DNA of 64,000 nucleotides from Paenibacillus sp. XY044 (GTDB lineage Bacteria > Bacillota > Bacilli > Paenibacillales > Paenibacillaceae). The position numbers and the translations under genes are program-made. The notes under the pieces were generated by a model. The model did no database searches. It had not been told where the DNA came from and saw only the letters and a list, made by a program, of their open reading frames with translations. Shown piece after piece: positions 16,711-27,804 of this stretch. Location: positions 248,001 through 312,000 of the forward strand of contig NZ_NQMO01000008.1 of the NCBI RefSeq assembly GCF_002257645.1, in the 5' to 3' direction. Each line of letters starts with the position of its first letter. The stretch's first letter is position 1.

Positions 16711-16741
16711 GAAGCAGCCGGATTTGGCTGCTTCTTTTTTT
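16711..16741 (+). terminator. Terminator of ylbF-ylbG
   Basis: GAAGCAGCC pairs with GGCTGCTTC around GGATTT, followed by seven T. The 220 bases from here to the next gene hold only the promoter listed at 16882. Confidence 0.92.
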
Positions 16742-16881
16742 AGATCAGAGGATACGGCATCAGTGCCGACGGAGCTTGTAAATCCGCCAGAAAAAACCGG
16801 CTGGCATAGGACGTTGTGAGGCAGATGCGTCGATTATCCTTTATATATATGAAAATATGCCGGGAATACGTAGTTTGGAGC

Positions 16882-16910
16882 TTGTGAAGAACGTGGTAAT
16901 GATGTAATAT
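16882..16910 (+). promoter_or_regulatory. Candidate promoter of the 145-residue unknown gene
   Basis: TTGTGA (16882-16887), 17 bases, TAATAT (16905-16910). A TATAAT overlaps at 16908-16913 but with a 20-base spacer. Confidence 0.5.
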
Positions 16911-16963
16911 AATAGGCATAAATACATAGATACAAAGTCCTATGTAGTGGAGAGTGATAGTCC

Positions 16964-17401
16964 ATGCGCGACAAAGGAATGGAAAGATGGAGCACCTATG
17001 AACCTTTTTTTGTGACCTTAGGGGATAAGCGGGTGGCCGACATCGTCATTACCCATCATGCGAAGACAAGGTACAACGACCGGATTCATAGTGATATCCA
17101 TAGTATTGATGATATAGCCGCATGGATGTGGGAGTGCCTGAAGCAGGGCCGGATCGCTCCCTACTACCGGAATGAGAAGGACGTTTACCTGATTGACGAG
17201 GATCTTGTCGTCGTCGCGGAATTTGCGGAAATCGAAGGGGAAACCGACATCAGCGGAAATCCGCTGCACAAGATGATTATCGTGACGTTCCTGGGCAAGA
17301 TGTCGGAGACGATTGAGCTGAGGGACTTGAAGTCCTATTATTCATGGCTGCGCCATTCACGGAGAATGACGTTGATTAAAAATACTCGCAAGCGGAAATA
17401 A
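16964..17401 (+). CDS. Uncharacterised protein, possible DUF4258-like fold
   Basis: 145 residues, soluble, not recognised with certainty. After a short N-terminus the segment VITHHAKTRYNDRIHSDI, then CLKQGRIAPYYRNEKD, then VYLIDEDLVVVAEF and MIIVTFLG follow the order His-Ala-x-x-Arg, a helix, and three strands. That resembles DUF4258 and related RelE/BrnT-like small folds. No antitoxin gene lies next to it, so a toxin role is not supported. The C-terminus is basic (RHSRRMTLIKNTRKRK), which could bind nucleic acid. It has its own promoter and a strong terminator, so it is monocistronic. GGAGAG lies 14 bases before the ATG. Confidence 0.6.
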   Translation: MRDKGMERWSTYEPFFVTLGDKRVADIVITHHAKTRYNDRIHSDIHSIDDIAAWMWECLKQGRIAPYYRNEKDVYLIDEDLVVVAEFAEIEGETDISGNPLHKMIIVTFLGKMSETIELRDLKSYYSWLRHSRRMTLIKNTRKRK

Positions 17402-17418
17402 CCGCGTTTTGTAAGCGT

Positions 17419-17458
17419 GAGCATGGATTCCCTCTCCGGGAAGCCATGCTCATTTTTG
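17419..17458 (+). terminator. Terminator after the 145-residue unknown gene
   Basis: GAGCATGGATTCCC pairs with GGGAAGCCATGCTC (one mismatch) around TCTCC, followed by ATTTTT. Confidence 0.85.
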
Positions 17459-17514
17459 TTGAATCATGTTCCGGCTGCAACAGACTTATCCCGCAGCGGA
17501 AATGTTGCTCCGCG

Positions 17515-17544
17515 TTGGTGGTTCACGGCCGAATCGGATACAAT
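17515..17544 (+). promoter_or_regulatory. Promoter of the LysR-type regulator gene
   Basis: TTGGTG (17515-17520), 18 bases, TACAAT (17539-17544), about 28 bases before the start codon. Confidence 0.5.
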
Positions 17545-17572
17545 ATAAGAACGACGAGGGGGAGAGCATGCC

Positions 17573-18478
17573 ATGAATTTTCACCAGCTCCACATTTTTT
17601 ATACCGTGGCGGATCGCGGGAGCTTCTCGGCGGCGGCCAGCGCTCTGCATATGACCCAGCCGGCCGTTACGATGCAAATTCAGTCCCTGGAGGAATATTT
17701 CGGGACACGCCTGCTGATCCGCTCCACCAAGAAGATCGAGCTGACCGAAGCGGGAATCACCCTTTTGCCGTATGCGGCAAAAAGCATCGCCCTGGTCAAG
17801 GAAACGGACAATGCGATGGCATCGCATACCCATATGCTGCAGGACCGGCTTCAGCTCGGTTCCAGCCTCACGATCGGTGAATACTTCCTGCCGCGGCTGC
17901 TCGGACCGTTTGGGCAGCAGTATCCGCACATCAGCATCATGATGAAAGTGATGAACACCACGCAGATCATCGAAGAGATTACGAAGCATCAGCTGAATTT
18001 CGGTCTGATCGAGGCGACGATCCATCATCCGGATATGGTCATTGATCCTGTCATGCAGGACGAGCTGAAGCTGATCGTGCCCATCGGCCATCCGCTGGCG
18101 GAACGGGATTCGGTCGAGCTGGAGGAAGTGCTTGCCTATCCGTTCGTGCTACGGGAAAAAGGTTCGGGCACGCGCCAGGTCATGGAAAGCGTTCTGATCC
18201 ATAAGGGGATCGATCCACAAACCCTGCAGACCGCGATGGAGCTGGGGAGCACGGGGGCGGTGAAATCCGCCGTCGAGGCCGGATTCGGCATCACGATGCT
18301 GTCGCCGGCTTCGGTCAAGCATGAAACCGCATTGAATTTGGTTAGAATCATTCCGATCCGGGACGCCGAATTTAAGCGGCAGTTTTATGCCATTCATTTG
18401 AAGTCCACCCTGCTCCCGCTGTCTGCCGTGACCTTTCTGAACTTTCTCAAACAGCAGCAGGAACGGCAGGAGGGATAA
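17573..18478 (+). CDS. LysR-type transcriptional regulator
   Basis: 301 residues, the standard LysR length. The N-terminal winged helix-turn-helix (residues 1-60) reads NFHQLHIFYTVADRGSFSAAASALHMTQPAVTMQIQSLEE, followed by the linker helix and a periplasmic-binding-like effector domain (about 90-295) with GVTIGEYFLP-type strand order and LREKGSGTRQVME, typical of the CysB/YwfK-like branch. It would bind a small co-inducer and usually control a neighbouring gene; the downstream gene encodes a PHP phosphoesterase on the same strand, and no divergent target is present. GAGGGGGAG precedes the ATG. The target is unknown. Confidence 0.93.
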   Translation: MNFHQLHIFYTVADRGSFSAAASALHMTQPAVTMQIQSLEEYFGTRLLIRSTKKIELTEAGITLLPYAAKSIALVKETDNAMASHTHMLQDRLQLGSSLTIGEYFLPRLLGPFGQQYPHISIMMKVMNTTQIIEEITKHQLNFGLIEATIHHPDMVIDPVMQDELKLIVPIGHPLAERDSVELEEVLAYPFVLREKGSGTRQVMESVLIHKGIDPQTLQTAMELGSTGAVKSAVEAGFGITMLSPASVKHETALNLVRIIPIRDAEFKRQFYAIHLKSTLLPLSAVTFLNFLKQQQERQEG

Positions 18479-18547
18479 GGTTAGCCAGCCAGTTATAAAG
18501 AATAAGCTGCTGCGAAGAACGCTGAACCAATTAGAGGAGGAATGGAC

Positions 18548-19402
18548 ATGTCCAAAGATCAGAATAGCTGCGACCTGCATACGCATACGACGGCTTCCGA
18601 CGGTATGCAGCCGCCGGCGGAGAACGTTCGAATTGCTCATGAGAAGGGACTCGCGGCCGTGGCGATAACCGACCATGATACCGTGGGGGGCATTCCGGAA
18701 GCATTGGAAGCCGGGCAGCGGCTCGGCATTACGGTCGTTCCCGGCGTTGAGATCAGCACGCGTGCCGGCGGCAAAGATATTCATGTACTAGGATATTATA
18801 TCGACATTACGAATGATCCGTTTTTGAACCATCTGGCCGAGCTGAGACAAACCCGGGAACGGCGCAACGATCAGATGATCACCAAGCTGCAGGAGCTTGG
18901 AATTTCCATTACGCTTGAGGAAGTCATTGCCGGGCTGGGGCGCGAACTGAAGCCGGATGAGAGCATCGGGCGGCCGCATATGGCCGACGTATTGGTCAAG
19001 AAGGGATATGCCTCGGACATGCGGGACGCCTTTAACCGCTATTTGGGCGAGGATGCGCCTGCCTATGTATCTGTTCCGCGGATTACGCCGGCGGATGCCT
19101 GCGCATGGGTCCGGGAAGCCGGCGGGACGCCGGTGCTGGCCCATCCGGGGATCTACGGTGATGATGCGCTGGTGGAGCGGATTTTGCAGGAAGCGAAACC
19201 TGCCGGAATCGAAGTATACCATTCCGATCACGGCCCGGCCGACGAGGAACGGTACCAGAAGATGGCTAGGCAGCATGGGCTGATCGTCACGGCGGGATCC
19301 GATTTTCACGGGGAACGGCAGGGCGTCATATTCCATGGGGATATCGGCAGCCGTACGATCCCGGTTACCGTATTGGAACAGCTCCGGCAAGGAACAAAAT
19401 AA
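18548..19402 (+). CDS. PHP-domain phosphoesterase (YciV/RnaAM-like)
   Basis: 284 residues from ATG 18548, seven bases after AGAGGAGG; the ATG at 18542 is too close to that site. The PHP metal-binding motifs are complete: CDLHTHTTASDG (motif I), AITDHDTVGG (II), VVPGVEIST (III), PVLAHPG, and SDFHG (IV). Relatives hydrolyse 3',5'-nucleoside bisphosphates or trim the 5' end of rRNAs, with three divalent metals. It follows the LysR gene by about 70 bases, so may share its transcript. No obvious terminator is seen before the thrS promoter. Confidence 0.9.
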   Translation: MSKDQNSCDLHTHTTASDGMQPPAENVRIAHEKGLAAVAITDHDTVGGIPEALEAGQRLGITVVPGVEISTRAGGKDIHVLGYYIDITNDPFLNHLAELRQTRERRNDQMITKLQELGISITLEEVIAGLGRELKPDESIGRPHMADVLVKKGYASDMRDAFNRYLGEDAPAYVSVPRITPADACAWVREAGGTPVLAHPGIYGDDALVERILQEAKPAGIEVYHSDHGPADEERYQKMARQHGLIVTAGSDFHGERQGVIFHGDIGSRTIPVTVLEQLRQGTK

Positions 19403-19538
19403 AACAGGCTGGCCGCTGATCCAGGCTACATTTATTGATTAAAGCTGCAATCCACATGTAGACTTCAATCGAATGGTTCGAAAGAGATCCAAGTCTTGAT
19501 CATTCCCATCCTTTTTTTGAAAAATTGGAAGATTGGGC

Positions 19539-19568
19539 TTGCGCCGTGCTTTCTGGCCGTGCTACAAT
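19539..19568 (+). promoter_or_regulatory. Promoter of the thrS T-box transcript
   Basis: TTGCGC (19539-19544), 18 bases, TACAAT (19563-19568), just upstream of the T-box stem I. Confidence 0.6.
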
Positions 19569-19589
19569 GTTGAACCAAGCAACAAGCAT

Positions 19590-19884
19590 AAATTAATCAG
19601 GCGATGACCAAAGACATGATTTCGATCCAGGACTGCCCAGAGAGAGAGGTGAGTGGTGCAAGCTTCTCCTGACACCGGTTCAGAAATTACCCCTTTGCAG
19701 CCGTCCCTTCGAACCTGCGGCCCCAAGTCTCGGCAGTAGAAGGAACCGGTTAATCCCCGATAGCGGATTCTTAATAAGGGCTTTGCAGATGTACGTGTTC
19801 GGATCGAACCGTCGGATGCAGGTCGAATTAGGGTGGAACCACGAGCTGAACGCACTCGTCCCTTGGGATGAGATGCGTTTTTTT
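19590..19884 (+). promoter_or_regulatory. T-box riboswitch controlling thrS
   Basis: Senses uncharged tRNA-Thr and allows read-through into thrS. The diagnostic T-box sequence AGGGTGGAACCACG is at 19830-19843. The stem I distal part (AGAGAGAGGTGAGTGGTGCAAGC, given here in two overlapping parts: AGAGAGAGGTG near 19640 and GTGGTGCAAGC) is upstream. A plausible specifier codon is ACC at 19689-19691 (Thr), in GAAATTACCCC. The terminator is AACGCACTCGTCCC/GGGATGAGATGCGTT followed by T7 (19849-19884), which competes with the antiterminator containing the T-box. Confidence 0.93.
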
Positions 19885-19923
19885 GCGTTCACCAAGTAGA
19901 CCGAAATTGACGGAGGGAAGAAC

Positions 19924-21852
19924 ATGAACAAGGAAATACAAGTCAAGCTGCCGGACGGCTCGGTAAGAGCATTCGAGCAAGGCGTCCGGTTGGAGAGAAT
20001 CGCCGAAGCGATCAGCAGCAGCCTCGGGAAAAATGCCGCAGCAGGTAAAATCGACGGGATCCTGGTGGATCTCAGTACGCCGGTCGAACAGGACTGCAGC
20101 ATTGAAATCGTGACGGTGGACAGTCCGGAGGGGATCGAGGTGTACCGGCACAGCACGGCGCATCTATTGGCGCAGGCCGTGAAGCGTTTATTCGGAGCAT
20201 CATCCGTCAAGCTGGGGATCGGCCCGGTTATCGAGGACGGCTTTTATTACGATATGGACCTTCCAAGCCCGCTGACGAGCGATGATTTGTCCCGGATCGA
20301 ACGGGAAATGAAGCGGATCGCGGAGGAGGATCTGCCGATTCGGCGGAAGGCGGTCAGCCGGAAGGAAGCGCTGGATCTGTTCGCGCAGCTGCAGGAGCCG
20401 CTAAAGCTCGAGCTTATTCGGGACCTGCCCGAAGATGCCGAAATTTCGATTTACGAGCAGGGAGAGTTTGTGGACTTGTGCAGAGGGCCGCATCTTCCTT
20501 CCACGGGGAAAATCAAGGCGTTCAAGCTGCTGAGCGTGGCCGGAGCCTATTGGCGCGGAAACTCGGACAACAAAATGCTGCAGCGGATTTACGGCACCGC
20601 CTTCCCCAAGAAGGCGCAGCTTGACGAGCATCTTCACATGCTCGAGGAAGCGAAGAAGCGCGACCATCGCAAGCTGGGCAAGGAACAGGGACTGTTCATG
20701 TTCTCGGAGGAAGCGCCGGGCATGCCGTTTTACCTTCCTAAAGGCATGATCATCCGGAACGAGCTGGAGAAGCTGGAGCGCGAGCTGCATGCCACAAGAG
20801 GATATGAAGAGGTGCGCACCCCGCTTATGATGAACAAGCGGATGTGGGAGGAATCCGGGCACTGGGATCACTACAAGGACAACATGTACTTTACCCAGGT
20901 GGACGAGACGGAATATGCGCTGAAGCCGATGAACTGCCCAGGACATATGCTGATTTTCAAAAGCGACCTTCGCTCATACCGCGAGCTTCCGATCCGGCTG
21001 GCCGAGTTCGGACAAGTTCACCGCCACGAGTATTCGGGAGCGCTGAGCGGCATGATGCGCGTGCGGACGTTTTGCCAGGATGACGCTCACCTGTTTGTCA
21101 GACCTGACCAAATCGAGGAGGAAATCGCCGGCGTCATCGATCTGATCGACCACATGTACGCCATATTCGGCTTCTCGTACCGGATTGAACTGTCGACGCG
21201 GCCGGAGGATTCCATGGGCTCGGATGAGCTGTGGGAGCAGGCGGAGCAGTCGCTGCGCAGCGTGCTGGAACGGCGTGGGATCGAATACCGCCTGAACGAG
21301 GGGGACGGAGCTTTCTACGGACCGAAAATCGATTTTCATATTCTCGATGCCCTGAAGCGCAGCTGGCAGTGCGGGACGATCCAGCTCGATTTTCAAATGC
21401 CGGAGAAGTTCGGTCTCAGCTATGTCGGTGAATACAACCAGAAGCATCGCCCGGTCGTCATTCATCGCGCCGTATACGGCTCCATCGACCGTTTTATCGG
21501 CATTATAACGGAGCACTACTCGGGAGCTTTTCCGTTGTGGCTGGCGTCGGTCCAGGCCAAGGTCGTCCCGGTTTCCGAAAACGATCTGGATTATGCTTAT
21601 CAGGTTAAGCAGTCCCTTGCGAAAGCGGGCATTCGGGTTGAGGTCAGTGCCAAAAACGAGAAGCTGGGCTATAAAATCCGCGAAGCCGAGCTGGAAAAAG
21701 TACCGTACGTGCTCGTCGTCGGCAAGAGCGAGCAGGAGGCGGGTGCAGCCGCAGTCCGCAAGCGTGGCGAAGGGGATCTGGGCATGCAGCAGCTGCCGGA
21801 CATCATCGAGCGCTTAAACCGGGAAATCCGGGATAAATATACAGGAAAATAA
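19924..21852 (+). CDS. thrS: Threonyl-tRNA synthetase
   Basis: Class II synthetase of 642 residues, normal length. An N-terminal TGS domain (about 1-63, KLPDGSVRAFEQGV) is followed by the editing domain, with HSTAHLLAQAVKRLFG and the zinc-ligand area YEQGEFVDLCRGPHLPSTG. The catalytic core has PMNCPGHMLIFKSDLRSYRELPIRLAEFG, and motif 3 is in RAVYGSIDRFIGI. The C-terminal anticodon domain contains VLVVGKSEQEAG. GGAGGG lies before the ATG. It is regulated by the T-box just upstream and terminated by the hairpin at 21868. Confidence 0.98.
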   Translation: MNKEIQVKLPDGSVRAFEQGVRLERIAEAISSSLGKNAAAGKIDGILVDLSTPVEQDCSIEIVTVDSPEGIEVYRHSTAHLLAQAVKRLFGASSVKLGIGPVIEDGFYYDMDLPSPLTSDDLSRIEREMKRIAEEDLPIRRKAVSRKEALDLFAQLQEPLKLELIRDLPEDAEISIYEQGEFVDLCRGPHLPSTGKIKAFKLLSVAGAYWRGNSDNKMLQRIYGTAFPKKAQLDEHLHMLEEAKKRDHRKLGKEQGLFMFSEEAPGMPFYLPKGMIIRNELEKLERELHATRGYEEVRTPLMMNKRMWEESGHWDHYKDNMYFTQVDETEYALKPMNCPGHMLIFKSDLRSYRELPIRLAEFGQVHRHEYSGALSGMMRVRTFCQDDAHLFVRPDQIEEEIAGVIDLIDHMYAIFGFSYRIELSTRPEDSMGSDELWEQAEQSLRSVLERRGIEYRLNEGDGAFYGPKIDFHILDALKRSWQCGTIQLDFQMPEKFGLSYVGEYNQKHRPVVIHRAVYGSIDRFIGIITEHYSGAFPLWLASVQAKVVPVSENDLDYAYQVKQSLAKAGIRVEVSAKNEKLGYKIREAELEKVPYVLVVGKSEQEAGAAAVRKRGEGDLGMQQLPDIIERLNREIRDKYTGK

Positions 21853-21867
21853 GGCAGGCTGACAGCA

Positions 21868-21921
21868 AAAAGAAGGCTGTATCCCACCCGTTCATAAGAA
21901 CGGAGGATACAGCTTTTTTTA
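21868..21921. terminator. Convergent terminator of thrS and rqcH
   Basis: GCTGTATCC pairs with GGATACAGC with an inner CCGTTC/GAACGG stem, T7 on the plus strand and TTCTTTTT on the minus strand. Confidence 0.9.
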
Positions 21922-21934
21922 TTGAATAGACGCT

Positions 21935-23692
21935 CTATTTAATGACGCTAGGAAGCGACTTGATCAGTTCCGCGTCGGGCGTAACGATTAGGGTCCGCTG
22001 GTGATCATAAATGACAAAGCCCGGTTTGGCGCCGTTCGGTTTGTGCACGTGACGGATCAGGGTACAGTCGACCGGTACGCTGCTGGATTCCTTAGCCTGG
22101 CTGAAGTAAGCGGCCAGTTGGGCGGCTTCCTCCAGGGTCTGGTCCCCGAACTGGCTGCTGCGAATGACGACGTGGGAACCGGGAATATCTTTAGTGTGCA
22201 GCCACGTATCGCTTCCGCTGGCCAATTTGTTGGTCACGTACTCGTTTTGCAGGTTGTTTTTGCCGACGTAAATCTCGACGCCCTCAGACGATGTGAACAC
22301 ATGGAGTGTCGGACGGTCGTTTTTCTTCTTCTTGCGCGTTTTTTTGCTGCGGTCGCGGAGATATCCCTGCTGAACAAGCTCCTCGCGGATTTCATCGATA
22401 TCGTTCAGGGATGCATGGGCAAGCTGCTGAAGCAGATCGTCCATGTAGCGGATTTCTTCTTGCGTTTTGGCTAGCTGCTCATCGATGACGGCCAGACTGT
22501 TTTTGTACTTATTATATTTCTTGAAATACCGCTGGGCGTTATCGCTAGGGCCAAGCAGAGGGTCCAGTGGAATCGCCACGTCCTTCTGGTCTTCGTCGTA
22601 GAAGTTGGTCAGGACCGCCTCTTTGTCCCCTTTCGCAATCGTATGCAGGGAGGCAAACAGCAGCTCGCCGTAAATCCGGTACTGGTCTGCATCGGCTGCT
22701 TCCTCCAGGTCGGCGTGCAGGTGGTCCAGCTTTTTAATGTTTTTGGCGCGTTCATTGTGCAGGAAACGAAGCAGATCGCTCGTCTTTTGCTTGACGGTGT
22801 CGCGCTCGGCTTTTTCGCCGTAATAATCCTCCATGCAGGTGCTGATGGATTCATAGCGCTTGACCTCTTCCTGGATCATCGTCAGATCGATGGCGGAGAA
22901 CACCATTTTTCCTTTGGCATTCGCGCCTGACATCGGTTGGAACGCCTGCTGCCTGACATTGTCCATCAGTCCGGAAAAGGCGGACCACAATGCGATGCGC
23001 CGTGCTTCACCAAGATCGGGTTCTCCTTCCGAGTGAGCCTGCAGGCCGGCTCGATGGACGATTTCCTGCGCAACCAGCGGGCTCACGCCGCTGAACGTAT
23101 CCACGATCCACGAAATCGGTTCGGCATCCGCCGACTCCGTATATTTCTTCGCGAATTGCTCACTTGAAACCTCAAGGGGATTGAGCTTGTGCTGCTGCGG
23201 AGGCTCCGTATAGGAAAAGCCCGGCATGACGACCCGGTAGCTGCTGATGCTCGGAGTGACATGATGGATGCCGTCCAGCATGGTCCCGCTCGCCGGGTCT
23301 GACAAAATAATGTTGCTGTGCCGGCCCATCAGTTCGATAATGAGCTGCTTCGAGGAAACGTCCCCCAGCTCATCCCGCTGCCTGACCGCGATATAAATGA
23401 TCCGCTCCATCCCCACCTGCCGGATGTCTTCGATAATGCCCCCTTCGCAGTGCTTGCGCATCAGCATGCAGAACATGGGCGCCTCCTGCGGATTCAGAAA
23501 GCTGCGCTCGGTGAAGTGCGCCCGCGGATACGTCGGATTGGCCGACAGCAGCAGCTTGGCGTTGCCCTCCCGGGTTCGAAGATGAAAGAGCAGGTCGTGA
23601 TCATTGGGCTGGTATATTTTACTGATGCGGGCGCCCTGAAGGCTCTGCAGCTCATGGACAAGGGCCCGCGTTACGATTCCGTCTAATGCCAT
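21935..23692 (-). CDS. rqcH: NFACT ribosome quality-control protein RqcH
   Basis: Binds stalled 50S-peptidyl-tRNA complexes and adds C-terminal alanine tails that mark the nascent chain for degradation. It has 585 residues with the NFACT order: NFACT-N (MALDGIVTRALVHELQ to about 200), a helical pair, a long coiled-coil arm (about 280-430), and NFACT-R at the C-terminus (HVFTSSEGVEIYVGKNNLQNE, TWLHTKDIPGSHVVIR). Older names are YloA and fibronectin-binding protein FbpA. It is divergent from the P-type ATPase, equivalent to the yloA-yloB neighbourhood of B. subtilis. Confidence 0.95.
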   Translation of the reverse strand: MALDGIVTRALVHELQSLQGARISKIYQPNDHDLLFHLRTREGNAKLLLSANPTYPRAHFTERSFLNPQEAPMFCMLMRKHCEGGIIEDIRQVGMERIIYIAVRQRDELGDVSSKQLIIELMGRHSNIILSDPASGTMLDGIHHVTPSISSYRVVMPGFSYTEPPQQHKLNPLEVSSEQFAKKYTESADAEPISWIVDTFSGVSPLVAQEIVHRAGLQAHSEGEPDLGEARRIALWSAFSGLMDNVRQQAFQPMSGANAKGKMVFSAIDLTMIQEEVKRYESISTCMEDYYGEKAERDTVKQKTSDLLRFLHNERAKNIKKLDHLHADLEEAADADQYRIYGELLFASLHTIAKGDKEAVLTNFYDEDQKDVAIPLDPLLGPSDNAQRYFKKYNKYKNSLAVIDEQLAKTQEEIRYMDDLLQQLAHASLNDIDEIREELVQQGYLRDRSKKTRKKKKNDRPTLHVFTSSEGVEIYVGKNNLQNEYVTNKLASGSDTWLHTKDIPGSHVVIRSSQFGDQTLEEAAQLAAYFSQAKESSSVPVDCTLIRHVHKPNGAKPGFVIYDHQRTLIVTPDAELIKSLPSVIK

Positions 23693-23882
23693 AGTGTATC
23701 TCCCATCTTTACGCTGTACTTGGTTACGATTGCCTCCATTCTATGATGCCATAGTTTGGCCAAAAACTTAAGAGGCCGGGCTTGTGATATTTTAGGCCCT
23801 GTCCGAATACATTTACGATAGAGCAGGTGGAAAAGCTGTTGAATACCCGCAGCGCATAAAGACCGGGAGGGAAAGGGAAGCT

Positions 23883-26678
<2,796 letters not shown>

Positions 26679-26756
26679 AGTCAATAGAACGCCCCGGTCT
26701 TTTGCGGTATGCTAGTGGACAGTAAAAGCTAGCATATCAAAGGAGTGGCACCATCC

Positions 26757-27596
26757 ATGGAATTTACGAAAATGCACGGACTCGGGAACGATTTTATCGT
26801 CATTTACGGCGAGAAGGCTCTGCCGGACAACGCGGCAGAGCTCGCCTTGAAATGGTGCGACCGCTATTTCGGCATCGGGGCGGACGGACTGGTATATATT
26901 TTGCCGTCGGAGAAGGCGGATTTCCGCATGCGGATTATCAACTCGGACGGCTCGGAAGCGGAGCAGTGCGGCAACGCGATTCGCTGCGTAGCAAAATACG
27001 TGTTTGACCATGGCTATGTCAGCCGGGAGCAAATTACGATCGAAACGCTTGGAGCCGGCGTGCAGCCGGTAACGATCCATGTGGAAAACGGCCTGGCCGC
27101 CACCGTTACGGTGGATATGGGCGAGCCCGTGCTTGACGGATTGAGCGTACCGACGACGATGGATGCGAACCCGGTTGTGGACGCACCGATCGAGGCTGAC
27201 GGCCGGCAGTTCCAGTTTACGGCGGTATCGATGGGCAACCCGCACTGCGTCATCTATGTGGACGATGCGGTGAGCTTTGACCTTGCCACCTGGGGACCGA
27301 AGCTGGAAGTGCATCCGGTATTCCCGAAAAAGGTGAACGTCGAATTCGCGACCGTGAAGGACCGCGGAACCGTGGACATGCGCGTCTGGGAGCGCGGCGC
27401 CGGTCCGACGCTGGCATGCGGAACCGGGGCCTGCGCGACGCTGGTGTCCTCCGTGCTGAACGGTTTGACCGACCGGGCGGCGTCGATCCGGCTGAAGGGC
27501 GGAGACCTGTTCATTGAGTGGAGCGAGGAAGATAACCATGTATATATGACTGGCCCGGCGGCTGTCGTGTATACGGGAAGCATCCAGGGCGTCTAA
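26757..27596 (+). CDS. dapF: Diaminopimelate epimerase
   Basis: Converts LL- to meso-diaminopimelate for lysine and peptidoglycan synthesis, without a cofactor, using two cysteines. From ATG 26757 it is 279 residues (AAAGGAG 12 bases upstream; the GTG at 26745 abuts that site and was not chosen). MHGLGNDFIV opens the protein; the catalytic cysteines are Cys71 (EQCGNAIRC) and Cys221 (ACGTGACA), the expected spacing. It lies alone between the P-ATPase and the methionine gene. An AGCCCGG/CCGGGCT hairpin with a poor T tract (27628-27673) may end its transcript. Confidence 0.97.
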   Translation: MEFTKMHGLGNDFIVIYGEKALPDNAAELALKWCDRYFGIGADGLVYILPSEKADFRMRIINSDGSEAEQCGNAIRCVAKYVFDHGYVSREQITIETLGAGVQPVTIHVENGLAATVTVDMGEPVLDGLSVPTTMDANPVVDAPIEADGRQFQFTAVSMGNPHCVIYVDDAVSFDLATWGPKLEVHPVFPKKVNVEFATVKDRGTVDMRVWERGAGPTLACGTGACATLVSSVLNGLTDRAASIRLKGGDLFIEWSEEDNHVYMTGPAAVVYTGSIQGV

Positions 27597-27734
27597 TCGC
27601 CAGGATTTGAAAAACTTGCGTTTACACCGCAATAGCCCGGGGACCGTATCGGTTGATATGGATCTGCCGGGCTTTGCTGTTCCGGAAGGAGCGGCGGGCT
27701 ATGATCGACTCTAGTTAAATAACTGGAGGAATCT

Positions 27735-27763
27735 ATGACTTATCTTAAGCGCCGATTTATGAT
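27735..27763 (+). promoter_or_regulatory. Candidate promoter of the homocysteine methyltransferase gene
   Basis: ATGACT (27735-27740), 17 bases, TATGAT (27758-27763). I see no S-box (SAM riboswitch) in the 200 bases before the gene. Confidence 0.4.
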
Positions 27764-27770
27764 ACATTAA
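27735..27770 (+). CDS. Possible leader peptide upstream of the homocysteine methyltransferase gene
   Basis: An 11-codon frame, MTYLKRRFMIH, with a good CTGGAGGA ribosome site seven bases before its ATG, ends 34 bases before the main start. It overlaps the candidate promoter at 27735-27763, so it can be translated only if transcription starts further upstream. It may be chance. Confidence 0.2.
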   Translation: MTYLKRRFMIH

Positions 27771-27804
27771 TGTGAAACTACTTTTTCGGGGTGGAGGAGC
27801 CAAA

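Noticed and set aside
26710..26740. GCTAG repeats just before dapF
   Set aside because: A short self-complementary phrase without a loop geometry or conserved operator character; likely chance.
27597..27804. SAM (S-box) riboswitch before the methionine gene
   Set aside because: The S-box core sequences and terminator arrangement are absent.
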